Assembly (NCBI RefSeq): GCF_018224885.1
Contig: NZ_JAGTXB010000020.1
Span: 100,747-164,746, forward strand
Source of the DNA: Chitinophaga hostae
GTDB taxonomy: Bacteria; Bacteroidota; Bacteroidia; Chitinophagales; Chitinophagaceae
Direction: 5' to 3'
Length of the DNA stretch: 64,000 nucleotides
Below are positions 1-8,268 of this stretch, piece after piece (the stretch's first letter is position 1; each line of letters starts with the position of its first letter). Below the pieces are notes generated by a model, which had not been told where the DNA came from, ran no database searches, and saw only the letters and a list, made by a program, of their open reading frames with translations. A program made the translations under genes and the position numbers.

Positions 1-2
1 AC

Positions 3-800
3 CTCACCTATACACTGCCCCATGCAGAACTGCAGGTGCCGGATGATAGTCTTTTCCGCCATTTTAAAGGCAAATTCGCGGAACAACCTTACAAAGGAAA
101 CGACTACGGGCCCAAAGCTACCGTACCCGGTTATGCCTCACAGGCCTATCCGCACGCCACTTTCGCCACCATGGTTACCCGCCTGGACAACTACGTAGGG
201 GAGGTAATGGAACGCTTAAAAGCATTGGGACTGGATAAAAATACCCTGGTGATATTCACCAGCGATAATGGACCGCATACAGAAGGAGGCGCAGATCCGG
301 CTTTCTTTAACAGCGCCGGCGGTTTCCGCGGTGTAAAGCGCGACCTCTATGAAGGCGGTATCCGTGAGCCCTTTATTGCCCGCTGGCCCGGTAAAATCAA
401 AGCCGGCAGCACCAATCATTTCCAGGGCGCTTTCTGGGATATTATGCCTACCCTGGCGCAACTAACCAACGCACCTGCTATGCCCTATACTGACGGCGTA
501 TCCCTGCTGCCAACATTAACCGGCGGTAAAGGACAACAGCAGCAGCCGTATCTCTATTGGGAATTCCATGAAGACGGTGGCCGTCAGGCAATAAGACAAG
601 GCAAATGGAAAGCCGTGCGCCAACAGGCGCAGCAACATCCGGATGCACCGATCGAATTATATGATCTGACAAAAGACCCTGCAGAAGCGAAGAACGTAGC
701 TGCTGCCCATCCAGATATTGTCCGCAAAATGGCGACCTACATGAAAGAGGCACACGTGGAAACGCCGTTGTATCCATTTACAACAGCGGTTAGCCATTAG
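3..800 (+). CDS. Sulfatase, C-terminal part (cut by window start)
   Basis: The reading frame is open from base 3, so this is the C-terminal ~266 residues of a longer protein; the GTG at 36 is internal. The visible part matches the second half of arylsulfatase-family hydrolases: TYTLPHAEL at the left edge, then YVGEVMERLKALGLDKNTL, the metal-site stretch FTSDNGPH, the segment GGFRGVKRDLYEGGIREPF and the late motif LYDLTKDPAEAKNVA. The N-terminal half with the formylglycine motif (C/S-x-P-x-R) is outside the window, so activity cannot be judged. Such enzymes remove sulfate esters from glycans and are usually exported. The TAG stop lies inside a TTAGC-type repeat. Family call is firm; substrate is unknown. 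Confidence 0.93.
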   Translation, partial: LTYTLPHAELQVPDDSLFRHFKGKFAEQPYKGNDYGPKATVPGYASQAYPHATFATMVTRLDNYVGEVMERLKALGLDKNTLVIFTSDNGPHTEGGADPAFFNSAGGFRGVKRDLYEGGIREPFIARWPGKIKAGSTNHFQGAFWDIMPTLAQLTNAPAMPYTDGVSLLPTLTGGKGQQQQPYLYWEFHEDGGRQAIRQGKWKAVRQQAQQHPDAPIELYDLTKDPAEAKNVAAAHPDIVRKMATYMKEAHVETPLYPFTTAVSH

Positions 801-821
801 CTGTTAGCTTTTAGTAAATGC
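793..821. repeat. TTAGC-unit repeat tract at gene end (left side of palindrome copy 1)
   Basis: Units of TTAGC(C/T)(A/G/T)T follow each other (GTTAGCCATTAGCTGTTAGC, then TTTTAGTAAATGCAG). The sulfatase stop codon TAG (798-800) is one of the units. The mirror image lies at 1021-1054, so these tracts extend the palindrome between them. Confidence 0.8.
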
Positions 822-1020
822 AGCGGATATTTTCTTGCCCAGGATTAGACTGATTATGACGATTTTTAGGATTATTTTTTTTTGATTAAAAAAGGATTAG
901 CGAAGACCGATGGTATATATCTCCATCTATCTTCGCTAATCTTTTTATCTTATAAAATCAAAATGATAAAATCCTCCTAATCCTCCCAATCAGTCTAATC
1001 CTGGGCAAGACAATATCCGC
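822..1020. repeat. Long intergenic palindrome, copy 1
   Basis: Arms begin GCGGATATTTTCTTGCCC and end GGGCAAGACAATATCCGC. Inside, AGGATTAGACTGATT is mirrored by AATCAGTCTAATCCT, and TTAGCGAAGA by TCTTCGCTAA, with a short AT-rich loop near 920. It sits between two convergent genes (sulfatase and aldo/keto reductase) and fills the gap. Transcripts from either side would fold into one long hairpin, so a bidirectional terminator or 3' stabiliser is a reasonable guess. One of eight copies in the window. Confidence 0.88.
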
Positions 1021-1054
1021 TTGCTAACAGCTAACAGCTAATGGCTAAAAGCTT
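1021..1054. repeat. TTAGC-unit repeat tract, mirrored (right side of palindrome copy 1)
   Basis: GCTAACAGCTAACAGCTAAT followed by GGCTAAAAGCTTAA is the reverse complement type of the tract at 793-821. It abuts and touches the stop codon of the minus-strand aldo/keto reductase. Confidence 0.75.
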
Positions 1055-2039
1055 AAGACCGATCCACAAGTTTATTCATGCTCTCATTATACCGGTCGCC
1101 GGTGTTGGGATATTTTGCCAGCAGGGCTTCGAGGTTTTGGAGGTCGGTGGCTGTTAAGTGTACCTCTACAGCGCCGGCGTTATCCAGCAGGTATTTTCTC
1201 CTTTTGGTGCCGGGGATGGGGATGATATTATCACCCTGTGCCAATACCCAGGCCAGTGCCAGCTGGGCAGGGGTACAGTTTTTACCGGCAGCCAGTTCCG
1301 CAAAGGCAGCGGCCAGCAGGCGGTTGTTTTCGGCATATTCGCCCTGGTAGCGGGGTAACGATCTCCTGAAATCGTTGTCGCCCAGTTTGTTGATGTCGAG
1401 ATCGTTGGTCACCAGGCCACGTGCCAGCGGGCTGAATGGAACGAAGCTGATACCCAGTTCCCGGCATACCGGCAGAATATCCTTTTCCACATCCCGGGTG
1501 AGCAGCGAATATTCACTCTGTAATGCGCTGATCGGGTGTACCGCATATGCTTTACGCAGGGAGTTGGCAGAAGCTTCCGATAAACCCAGGTAGCGGACCT
1601 TACCTTCTTTTACCAGGTCGGCCATAGCGCCTACCATTTCTTCCACGGGAATATTGGGGTCAATACGGTGGGCATAGTACAGATCGATCACATCGGTTTG
1701 CAGTCGTTTTAAACTGGCTTCCACCGCCTTTTTCATGTAGGCCGGAGAACCATCAAAATTGCCCGCCCGAACGTCTGTATCAAGAGAAAAACCAAATTTT
1801 GTGGCAATGAAAATTTTATCCCGGTTCGGCTTTAATACCCTGGCGATCAGTTCCTCGTTTTTGCCGGCAGCGTAGATATCGGCTGTATCCCAGAAGTTAA
1901 TCCCGATTTCAAGCGCTTTTTCCAATGTGGCAATAGATTCCACATCATCGGGTACGCCGTAGGCGTGACTCATACCCATACAGCCCAAACCAATGGCGGA
2001 CAGCTGTACATCTGTTGTTCCTAATGTTCTGTATTCCAT
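1053..2039 (-). CDS. Aldo/keto reductase
   Basis: 328 residues; an NADPH-dependent (beta/alpha)8-barrel oxidoreductase acting on aldehydes or ketones in the cytosol. The catalytic tetrad is visible: Asp and Tyr in FWDTADIYAAG, Lys in IFIATKFG, His in LYYAHRIDP; the cofactor-phosphate region is near IPIPGTKRRKYL. The frame stays open upstream to 2174, but the start is set at the ATG at 2039 (MEYRTLGTTD), where the family begins and which follows a TATCTTTG promoter element at 2084-2077. It is divergent from the AraC regulator at 2215, which may control it. A second, different aldo/keto reductase lies at 51418-52272. Substrate unknown. Confidence 0.93.
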   Translation of the reverse strand: MEYRTLGTTDVQLSAIGLGCMGMSHAYGVPDDVESIATLEKALEIGINFWDTADIYAAGKNEELIARVLKPNRDKIFIATKFGFSLDTDVRAGNFDGSPAYMKKAVEASLKRLQTDVIDLYYAHRIDPNIPVEEMVGAMADLVKEGKVRYLGLSEASANSLRKAYAVHPISALQSEYSLLTRDVEKDILPVCRELGISFVPFSPLARGLVTNDLDINKLGDNDFRRSLPRYQGEYAENNRLLAAAFAELAAGKNCTPAQLALAWVLAQGDNIIPIPGTKRRKYLLDNAGAVEVHLTATDLQNLEALLAKYPNTGDRYNESMNKLVDRS

Positions 2040-2076
2040 AAGATAACCAGCTTTTATAAATGATAACCTGATTGCG

Positions 2077-2084
2077 CAAAGATA
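2077..2084 (-). promoter_or_regulatory. -7 promoter element (TATCTTTG) of aldo/keto reductase
   Basis: Read on the minus strand this is TATCTTTG, a full match to the Bacteroidota TAnnTTTG element, about 38 bases before the ATG at 2039. A clear -33 TTTG at standard spacing is not seen. Confidence 0.5.
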
Positions 2085-2145
2085 TACCGGCGACGCGGCC
2101 GGAAAATTGTAGCAACAAAAGAAATAATTGTGTTTTTCAAAGAAA

Positions 2146-2171
2146 GGGGATAGACAGGGGATAGACAGGGG
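2146..2171. promoter_or_regulatory. Tandem direct repeat upstream of AraC regulator
   Basis: GGGGATAGACA occurs twice head to tail (2146-2156, 2157-2167), followed by a third GGGG. It lies in the divergent gap between the aldo/keto reductase and the AraC gene. Tandem repeats with an 11-bp step are a common form of AraC-family site; this is an inference. Confidence 0.4.
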
Positions 2172-2214
2172 CAATTTTTTTAAAGGTAGTTATTATTCGT
2201 AATTTTAAACCGAT

Positions 2215-3126
2215 ATGACGAACCAGGATAAACAATTCCAATTAACAACGGAACACAGTAAAACTACTATCACAGACTGGTACTGTGATGAGATCCGGCT
2301 TACGCATACTATTACCCGGTACGACAGGCCAGATAAGATGGTGGCCGGTAACGATACCGATGTGGTGCAGCTGCATTTTGGCCTGAAAGGAGACTATGCT
2401 TTTTCTCATAAACAACTCAACCGTTCCTTTGATCTGATCGGCGGGCATCACAATACGATGTACTCCAAAGGCTTTGAAATTGAGGTTCAACCCAAAGCTA
2501 CAGAAATAGAAACATTTGGGATACAGTTCCCCAAAAACCTGTTTGTGGAGTTTACCCAAAGCGGAAATGAATGCCTGCAACGTTTTTGTGAAGACATGTT
2601 AGCCGGCAGAAGCGCGCTGCTATCCGAAAACTGGGGGCCTATCGATGCTGCCACCCAACAGGTAATAACACAAATCATGAACTGCCGCTTTTCCGGGCAA
2701 CTGAAAAAATTATTCCTCTTATCAAAAAGCATTGAGTTGCTGGTATTATCTGCCGAAGCATACAATTATACTGCCGATAAAAAAGAGGTTTTTATAAAAA
2801 ATAAAACGGATAAAGAGAAAATCATTGCAGTAAGAGACCTGATCAACGGGCGGTTAAGCAATCCGCCGGGACTCACTGAAATAGCACAACTGGTAGGACT
2901 CAACGAGTATAAGCTGAAACGCGGATTTAAAGAAACGTTTAACACTACCGTGTTTGAATATTTAACCGGGCAACGCCTGCAGCTGGCCAATCAATACCTG
3001 CTGGACACCGGGAAAACTTCTGCTGAAATAGCTTATGAACTGGGCTATTCCAGTCCGCAGCATTTTAATAATGCCTTTAAGAAGAAATTTGGTATCACTC
3101 CTAATTCAGTTAGAATTAATCCGTAA
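2215..3126 (+). CDS. AraC-family transcriptional regulator
   Basis: 303 residues, cytosolic DNA-binding protein. The last ~95 residues hold the two helix-turn-helix motifs of the AraC domain: LTEIAQLVGLNEYKLKRGF and later SAEIAYELGYSSPQHFNNA, ending FKKKFGITPNSVR. The N-terminal ~200 residues form the sensing part and resemble the PchR-like group common in Bacteroidota; I recognise no ligand motif. The gene is divergent from the aldo/keto reductase, with a tandem GGGGATAGACA repeat between them, so it probably controls itself or that enzyme. The downstream SRPBCC gene follows after 59 bases with its own likely promoter. Confidence 0.92.
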   Translation: MTNQDKQFQLTTEHSKTTITDWYCDEIRLTHTITRYDRPDKMVAGNDTDVVQLHFGLKGDYAFSHKQLNRSFDLIGGHHNTMYSKGFEIEVQPKATEIETFGIQFPKNLFVEFTQSGNECLQRFCEDMLAGRSALLSENWGPIDAATQQVITQIMNCRFSGQLKKLFLLSKSIELLVLSAEAYNYTADKKEVFIKNKTDKEKIIAVRDLINGRLSNPPGLTEIAQLVGLNEYKLKRGFKETFNTTVFEYLTGQRLQLANQYLLDTGKTSAEIAYELGYSSPQHFNNAFKKKFGITPNSVRINP

Positions 3127-3154
3127 AATGCAATCCGCTCCAATCATGGTTGTC

Positions 3155-3172
3155 TAATATTGTAGTACAATA
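3155..3172 (+). promoter_or_regulatory. Palindromic operator overlapping -7 element before SRPBCC gene
   Basis: TATTGTA-G-TACAATA (3158-3172) is a perfect inverted repeat with a one-base centre, 13 bases before the ATG at 3186. It overlaps TAATATTG (3155-3162), which is one base off the TAnnTTTG promoter element. A repressor bound here would block the promoter; the regulator is not identified. Confidence 0.45.
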
Positions 3173-3185
3173 AAAACACATTATT

Positions 3186-3614
3186 ATGGACAAGCAGTTA
3201 AAAATGTCGGAATCTATCAATATCCATGCTCCCGCTTCAAAAGTATGGAACGCCCTCACCGATAAAGCACAGATCAAATTATACTTTTTTGGGACAGATG
3301 TAGACAGCGACTGGAAGAAAGGCAGTCCCATTACCTGGTCCGGCGAATGGGAAGGTCAGCATTATGAAGAAAAAGGATCCGTACTGGACCTGGAAACTGG
3401 AAAGATGTTATCCTTCAGCTACCTGAGCAGCGGAAAGGCAGATGTGGCGGAAAACTATTCGACTATTGTGTACAACCTGGAAACAAATGGCAATGGCGAA
3501 ACAAAACTCGCGGTTTCCCAATCAAACTTTGAAAGCCAGGAAACCTGTGATCATTCCAAAGAGAACTGGAAACAGATATTGGCGGGGGTGAAGAAAGTAG
3601 CAGAGGGAGCATGA
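3186..3614 (+). CDS. SRPBCC-fold (AHSA1-like) protein
   Basis: 142 residues, a typical single-domain START/Bet v1-type protein: ESINIHAPASKVWNALTDKA at the start, the strand pair ITWSGEWEGQHYEEKGSVLD, and a C-terminal helix (ENWKQILAGVKKVAEGA) that closes a hydrophobic cavity. Members bind hydrophobic ligands or act as small stress or antibiotic-response proteins, often next to ArsR regulators; none is adjacent here, although a palindromic operator lies directly upstream. The TGA stop runs straight into palindrome copy 2. The fold is clear, the role is not. Confidence 0.85.
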   Translation: MDKQLKMSESINIHAPASKVWNALTDKAQIKLYFFGTDVDSDWKKGSPITWSGEWEGQHYEEKGSVLDLETGKMLSFSYLSSGKADVAENYSTIVYNLETNGNGETKLAVSQSNFESQETCDHSKENWKQILAGVKKVAEGA

Positions 3615-3812
3615 TTTTTTTCTTGCCCAGGATTAGAGTGATTTTTGATGATTATACTGATTTTACTTTTTGATTTAAAAAAGATTAAAAAAGATTTGGG
3701 AAGATATAAGCGAATCCGCTTACATCTTCCCAAATCTTTTTTTAAATCCTGTAGAACAAAATCAGTATAATCATCAAAAATCACACTAATCCTGGGCAAA
3801 AAATTCCCGGGC
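3615..3812. repeat. Long intergenic palindrome, copy 2
   Basis: Arms run from TCTTGCCCAGGATTAG at 3621 to the mirrored ...CTAATCCTGGGCAAA at 3800; inner parts GATGATTATACTGATTTT and AAAATCAGTATAATCATC also pair. The tip loop contains AAGCGAATCCGCTT, itself a small stem. A second partial tip (CCCGGGCAAGG) follows on the right only. The element starts directly after the stop codon of the SRPBCC gene and separates it from the asparaginase gene in the same direction. The rest of this 292-base gap (3813-3906) shows nothing clear. Confidence 0.86.
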
Positions 3813-3906
3813 AAGGAAACACGCTTGCGAACAATATAACGACTTCTGTTGTTCTAATATCCTGACATTCCTCCCAGAACAATCTAACGGTTTTAAAAGC
3901 ACATAT

Positions 3907-4953
3907 ATGAAGCCCTTATGTACTTTAATTGTAGTATTATTTGTTTGTATAACCTCGTTTGCCCAGCCGCCGCGTATTATCATCCTCGCTACTGGTGGTA
4001 CTATTGCCGGAGAGGGTGCATCGGCTGACAGGGCGGCGTATACCGCTGGTAAGGTGCCTATTGAGTCATTGCTTAAGGCCGTTCCGGGAATTGAAAAAAT
4101 TGCGGCTATTACAGGTGAGCAGATTGCTAATGTGGGCAGCCAGGATATGAGTATTGATATCTGGTTAAAACTGAATAAGCGGATCAATGAAATATTTGCT
4201 AATAATGAGGCCGATGGGATTGTGATCACACATGGTACGGACACGCAGGAGGAAACAGCTTATTTCCTGAATCTCAGCGTGCGCAGCGGCAAACCGGTGG
4301 TGCTCACAGGCTCCATGCGCCCGTCTACCGCTATCAGCGCCGACGGGCCTAAGAATTTATATGATGCTGTTACGGTGGCCGCCAATACCAGGTCTGGCGG
4401 ACGTGGCGTAATGGTGGTATTTAATGAAAGCATTTTTGATGGCCGCGATGTATCAAAAGGCAGCACCACCAAAGTAGATGCTTTCCGTTCGCCCAACCTG
4501 GGTCCCATCGGGCAGGTATATGATGGCAAAGTGATATACTATATGAACCCGATAAGGAAGGCGGATAAAGAAACACCTTTTGATATTTCCACCCAAAAAG
4601 TGTTACCAAAAGTAGGAATTGCCTATATGTACGCAGATGCGGAAGCCGGCGCCATCAATAACTTTGTGAAAGAAGGATACAAAGGCATTATCATTGCCGG
4701 CGTTGGAAACGGTAATTTCAACAAAGCCTTTTATGATGCTATTGCCGCTGCTGTGAAAAAAGGATTGGTAGTGGTAAGATCCAGCCACGTTGGCTCCGGA
4801 AGGGTTACCCAATTCGATGAGGTGGATGATAAAAATCTGGGGACCATTGTAAGTGATGACCTTAACCCGCAGAAAGCAAGGATACTGCTGATGCTCGGAC
4901 TAACGCAAACGTCAAACAAAGATATTTTACAGAGTTATTTCTTTAAATATTAA
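3907..4953 (+). CDS. ansB: Type II (exported) L-asparaginase
   Basis: 348 residues. Hydrolyses L-asparagine to aspartate and ammonia. An N-terminal signal peptide (MKPLCTLIVVLFVCITSFAQ) places it in the periplasm or outside. Both catalytic signatures are present: ILATGGTIAGEG with the first nucleophilic Thr (around residues 26-37) and GIVITHGTDTQEETAYFL with the Thr-Asp pair. Length and the late motif VVRSSHVGSGRVT fit the type II group. The stop is 16 bases before the aspartate 4-decarboxylase gene, so the two probably form one operon in which asparagine is taken to aspartate and then alanine. Some glutaminase activity is possible. Confidence 0.95.
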   Translation: MKPLCTLIVVLFVCITSFAQPPRIIILATGGTIAGEGASADRAAYTAGKVPIESLLKAVPGIEKIAAITGEQIANVGSQDMSIDIWLKLNKRINEIFANNEADGIVITHGTDTQEETAYFLNLSVRSGKPVVLTGSMRPSTAISADGPKNLYDAVTVAANTRSGGRGVMVVFNESIFDGRDVSKGSTTKVDAFRSPNLGPIGQVYDGKVIYYMNPIRKADKETPFDISTQKVLPKVGIAYMYADAEAGAINNFVKEGYKGIIIAGVGNGNFNKAFYDAIAAAVKKGLVVVRSSHVGSGRVTQFDEVDDKNLGTIVSDDLNPQKARILLMLGLTQTSNKDILQSYFFKY

Positions 4954-4969
4954 TACCTAAACCTCGCTT

Positions 4970-6610
4970 ATGGCCCTCTCATATATCAAAACCACGGTAG
5001 CGGAACAACGCGCATTACAGAAGTTAAGTCCGTTCGAACTAAAGGATACGCTGATTTCGCTGGCAAAAAGTAAAGCAGAAAAAAGTACGGAAATCATGCT
5101 GAATGCCGGGCGTGGCAACCCTAACTGGGTGGCCACGGTACCGAGGGAAGCTTATTTCCTGCTTGGACAGTTTGGTATTGCTGAGTGCCGGCGCAATATG
5201 GCTGATAACCACGGGTTTGCCGGCGTACCGGAAAGAAGCGGTATTGCCGACCGGTTTAAAGCCTTCCTGGCATTGCATAAAGAGGTGCCGGGAGTCAACC
5301 TGTTACAACAAGCCTACCTGTACGGTATACAACAGCATAATTTTTCGGAAGATGATTTTGTGTTTGAGCTGGCGGAAAGTATTATTGGCAACGAATACCC
5401 GGTGCCTGGCCGCATGTTGTCGCACATGGAGCCTATTGTGCATGATTATATTGTACAGGAAATGTGCGGCGGAAAAGCGAAAGGAAAATTTGACCTGTTT
5501 GCCGTAGAAGGCGGCACTGCGGCGATGTGTTACATCTTCGACTCGCTGATGCAGAATAAATTGTTGAAGCAGGGTTCCCGCATCGCCCTGATGGTACCTA
5601 CTTTCACGCCTTACCTCGAAATCCCGGAGCTGGAACGCTACCAGTTTGAAGTGGTGTATATCAATGCTATCGGGCAAACCAAAGAGGGCCGGCATACCTG
5701 GCAGTATCCCGATGAAGAGCTGGAAAAGCTGAAAGATCCGCATATCAAGGTATTGTTTTGCGTGAATCCCAGCAACCCGCCTTCGCGGGCCATTGCGCCG
5801 GCAACGATGGATAAACTGGCCGCCATTGTAAAAAAAGATAACCCCCACCTGATGATTGTAACGGACGATGTATACGGGACTTTCGTGAATGGTTTTCATT
5901 CATGGCTGTCGAAGATGCCTGCCAATACAATTTGCGTATATTCGTTCTCCAAATATTTTGGTTGCACCGGATGGCGTTTAGGCGTGATCGCTATACATGA
6001 AAACAATATCTATGATAAGCTGATCAGCGAACTGCCTGTGTCCGCAAAAAAGGAGCTGGCAAAGCGTTACAGCACTACCACCCTGCAACCGGAAAAAATG
6101 AAGTTCATTGACCGCATGGTGGCCGATAGCCGGCAGGTAGCCTTGAATCATACGGCAGGACTATCTTTACCACAGCAAACACAAATGACGTTGTTTAGTT
6201 TGTTTGCGTTACTTGATAAAGAAAATAAGTATAAACAAATTGCGCAGGAACTGGTACATAAGCGTTTGAAATTGTTGTGGGATAAAATAGAACTGACCCA
6301 GGTAGATGACCCTTTAAATACCGGTTACTATTCCGAAATAGATATTGCGTTATGGGCCACTAAGATTTATGGAGATGATTTCTCAAAATGGCTGCAAAAG
6401 AAAATGCAACCTACGGACATCCTGTTCAGGCTCGCAGAAAAAACGGCGATTGTATTGCTGAATGGTGGCGGATTTGGAGGACCCGAATGGTCGGTAAGGG
6501 TGTCGCTGGCTAATTTGCATACAGATGCCTATACGTTGATCGGGGAAAACCTTACAGAGATCATGCATGAATACGTAAGCGCCTTTAAAGAAGAAACCGG
6601 CAAAAACTAG
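4970..6610 (+). CDS. asdA: Bifunctional aspartate aminotransferase / aspartate 4-decarboxylase
   Basis: 546 residues, the usual length for the PLP-dependent aspartate 4-decarboxylase, which is longer than plain aminotransferases. It removes the beta-carboxyl of aspartate to give alanine and CO2 and also transaminates. Visible marks: LNAGRGNPNW near the N-terminus, VNPSNPPSRAI and VTDDVYGTF in the PLP domain, and the Schiff-base lysine in YSFSKYFGCTGWRLG (about residue 328). No signal peptide, so it is cytosolic. It follows the asparaginase gene by 16 bases. In known systems the reaction, with aspartate/alanine exchange, can generate proton motive force, but no AspT exchanger is in the window. 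A terminator follows at 6634-6670. Confidence 0.95.
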   Translation: MALSYIKTTVAEQRALQKLSPFELKDTLISLAKSKAEKSTEIMLNAGRGNPNWVATVPREAYFLLGQFGIAECRRNMADNHGFAGVPERSGIADRFKAFLALHKEVPGVNLLQQAYLYGIQQHNFSEDDFVFELAESIIGNEYPVPGRMLSHMEPIVHDYIVQEMCGGKAKGKFDLFAVEGGTAAMCYIFDSLMQNKLLKQGSRIALMVPTFTPYLEIPELERYQFEVVYINAIGQTKEGRHTWQYPDEELEKLKDPHIKVLFCVNPSNPPSRAIAPATMDKLAAIVKKDNPHLMIVTDDVYGTFVNGFHSWLSKMPANTICVYSFSKYFGCTGWRLGVIAIHENNIYDKLISELPVSAKKELAKRYSTTTLQPEKMKFIDRMVADSRQVALNHTAGLSLPQQTQMTLFSLFALLDKENKYKQIAQELVHKRLKLLWDKIELTQVDDPLNTGYYSEIDIALWATKIYGDDFSKWLQKKMQPTDILFRLAEKTAIVLLNGGGFGGPEWSVRVSLANLHTDAYTLIGENLTEIMHEYVSAFKEETGKN

Positions 6611-6633
6611 TTTTTTTCATAATGATAGATGTA

Positions 6634-6670
6634 CGGCGGGTGGCTATGCAAGGGCTGCCCGCTGTTTTTT
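6634..6670 (+). terminator. Rho-independent terminator after asdA
   Basis: An ~11-bp stem (CGGCGGGTGGC with GCTGCCCGCTG, including G-U pairs) closes over ATGCAAGG-type loop bases and is followed by TTTTTT at 6665-6670. It ends the asparaginase/decarboxylase operon. Confidence 0.75.
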
Positions 6671-6710
6671 ATGATTTGGCAATACCATGATAAATTGTCA
6701 ACTTCGCAGT

Positions 6711-7277
6711 ATGAACATTCCTGCATCCGCACTGCGTTTTTTACTGTTTGCTTTGCTGGTATTCTGCGGCAGCAATATACATGCACAACAGTATACTCCG
6801 GTTGATGATGGCTCCAAAGTGCAATTCACCATTCTTAACCATCTTGTTTTCACTACCACGGTTAACGGTTATTTTAAAGGCCTGAAAGGCAATATCCGAT
6901 TTGATCCGCATGACCTGAAATCGGCGGCGATAGATGCCACGGTGGCTGTTAAAACCATCAGCACAGGTATTGGGAAACGTGACCGTGACCTGTTGGAAGA
7001 AAAATATTTTGATGCTGCAAAGCACCCGGTGATGCGGATGGTGTCGACGACCATTACTGCTTCAGATAAAGCCAATACTTATCAGATGAAAGCGGAGCTA
7101 ACGATCAAAGGCGTTACCAAAACAATCAGTTTCCCTTTCACCGCAGTGGTATCCGGCAATGGCTGCCAGCTTAACGGGCAGTTTACGATTAACCGGAAAG
7201 ATTTCAAGGTGGGGCCGGACAATGCTATCGATGATAAGCTGACGGTTGTGCTGAAAGTACTGGCTAAAAAACAGTAA
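6711..7277 (+). CDS. YceI-family periplasmic lipocalin-like protein
   Basis: 188 residues from the ATG at 6711; the frame is open to 6687, but the start at 6711 puts a clean signal peptide first (MNIPASALRFLLFALLVF...NIHAQQ). The mature part is one YceI domain: DGSKVQFTILNHLVFTTTVN, GYFKGLKGNIRFDPHDLKSA, RDRDLLEEKYFDAAKHPVM and the closing NRKDFKVGP. YceI proteins form an extended beta-barrel that binds isoprenoid-type lipids and are often linked to stress or respiration. It stands alone here: its upstream neighbour ends in a terminator and the downstream gene is convergent. Confidence 0.93.
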   Translation: MNIPASALRFLLFALLVFCGSNIHAQQYTPVDDGSKVQFTILNHLVFTTTVNGYFKGLKGNIRFDPHDLKSAAIDATVAVKTISTGIGKRDRDLLEEKYFDAAKHPVMRMVSTTITASDKANTYQMKAELTIKGVTKTISFPFTAVVSGNGCQLNGQFTINRKDFKVGPDNAIDDKLTVVLKVLAKKQ

Positions 7278-7278
7278 C

Positions 7279-7315
7279 GGCTATACGCATACCAGCCCGT
7301 TGATATCGTATAGCC
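7279..7315. terminator. Hairpin between convergent YceI and GNAT genes
   Basis: GGCTATACG (7279-7287) is mirrored by CGTATAGCC (7307-7315) with an 19-base loop, between two convergent stop codons. The T-tracts are poor, so it may be a weak bidirectional terminator. Confidence 0.45.
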
Positions 7316-7335
7316 CGTTCCGTACTGGTAAGTAC

Positions 7336-7767
7336 TTATAAAGGCTGAGAAAAATGATGTGCGGAAATATGAAACCCCTGCCGGTGATATAGCCGGTGCG
7401 CCGGATGCAGCGCGTGACCAGAGTCCAGCTGCACAGAACGCAGTCCTTCCTTCCTGGCTAATGCTGTAATATGATCCAGCAGCAGCGCTGCATAACCTCT
7501 TCCCTGGTAAGCAGGTAAACAGGCCAGGTCATCTATATAAATAGTTTTACCGGAAAATAATTTGTTCATATGCCGGAAGCCCGCAAAGGCCGCTGCTTTG
7601 GACGGATCATCATCTGCGGCGATATACACAATCCGGTAATCTTCCTCCTGCATTTCCTTTATCTGCGCAAGCAGGTTTTCCTTTTGTAACAATGGACGCA
7701 GAAATAGTATTACTTCGCTGCAGGCTTGCAGATCCGCGTCGCTGGCGGCAGTGTGAATAGTTGGCAT
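7336..7767 (-). CDS. GNAT-family N-acetyltransferase
   Basis: 143 residues. A single acetyl-CoA-dependent N-acetyltransferase domain: the beta-4 strand and acetyl-CoA loop read IYIDDLACLPAYQGRGYAALLLDHI, with the Q-G-R-G-Y pyrophosphate-binding motif, and the C-terminal strand ends YHRQGFHISAHHF. The substrate cannot be read from the sequence. It begins 15 bases after the AhpD-like gene on the same strand, so the two form an operon running away from the MocR regulator at 8315, which probably controls them. Confidence 0.9.
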   Translation of the reverse strand: MPTIHTAASDADLQACSEVILFLRPLLQKENLLAQIKEMQEEDYRIVYIAADDDPSKAAAFAGFRHMNKLFSGKTIYIDDLACLPAYQGRGYAALLLDHITALARKEGLRSVQLDSGHALHPAHRLYHRQGFHISAHHFSQPL

Positions 7768-7782
7768 AAAATAATATTTAAT

Positions 7783-8229
7783 TTATTTACCTGGTATCCG
7801 GTGAGTGGAAATACCGATACGATTCCAGGCATTAATAATGTTAACCGCCATGATCACTTCAGCAGTGCGTTTCATGCCTAATTGCTGTAAAGCTTCCTGG
7901 TAAGTAGCTTCTGTTAAGCCCTGCCGGCTGATATGAGTAACCTCTTCCGTGATGGCCAGGATAATCCTTTCTTCATCCGTGAACTGTGGTGATTCGCGCC
8001 ACGCATTGAGCAGATATAAACGTTGCTCTGTTTCTCCGTGCTTACGGGCATCTTTGGTGTGGGCATCAATACAATAAGCGCAACCATTGATCTGGGAAGC
8101 CCTTACCCTGATCATTTCATGGTGAAGCGGAGATATGCCGGTAGATGACAGGTAAGCTTCCAGGCCCAGCATTGCTTTATAGGCGCCTGGCTCTATTTCT
8201 TTCATTAAAAAACGCTCGGTCATAGTCAT
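7783..8229 (-). CDS. AhpD-like carboxymuconolactone-decarboxylase-family protein
   Basis: 148 residues, all-helical. The signature GCAYCIDAHTKDARKHG carries the redox CxxC pair and the nearby His seen in AhpD-type peroxidase partners, here in the single-domain form found across bacteria (ERFLMKEIEPGAYKAMLGLE start). Probable role is cytosolic thiol-dependent peroxide defence, though many relatives have no tested activity. A TAATTTTG promoter element lies 26 bases upstream (8262-8255) next to the MocR binding-site cluster. It is the first gene of the operon with the GNAT gene and is divergent from the MocR gene. Confidence 0.9.
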   Translation of the reverse strand: MTMTERFLMKEIEPGAYKAMLGLEAYLSSTGISPLHHEMIRVRASQINGCAYCIDAHTKDARKHGETEQRLYLLNAWRESPQFTDEERIILAITEEVTHISRQGLTEATYQEALQQLGMKRTAEVIMAVNIINAWNRIGISTHRIPGK

Positions 8230-8254
8230 TCTTTTTTGGGTAAAAATTATGCTA

Positions 8255-8262
8255 CAAAATTA
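8255..8262 (-). promoter_or_regulatory. -7 promoter element (TAATTTTG) of AhpD/GNAT operon
   Basis: On the minus strand the bases read TAATTTTG, a full TAnnTTTG match, 26 bases before the ATG at 8229. The putative MocR sites lie just upstream of it, where an activator or repressor would act. Confidence 0.5.
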
Positions 8263-8268
8263 AACGGA

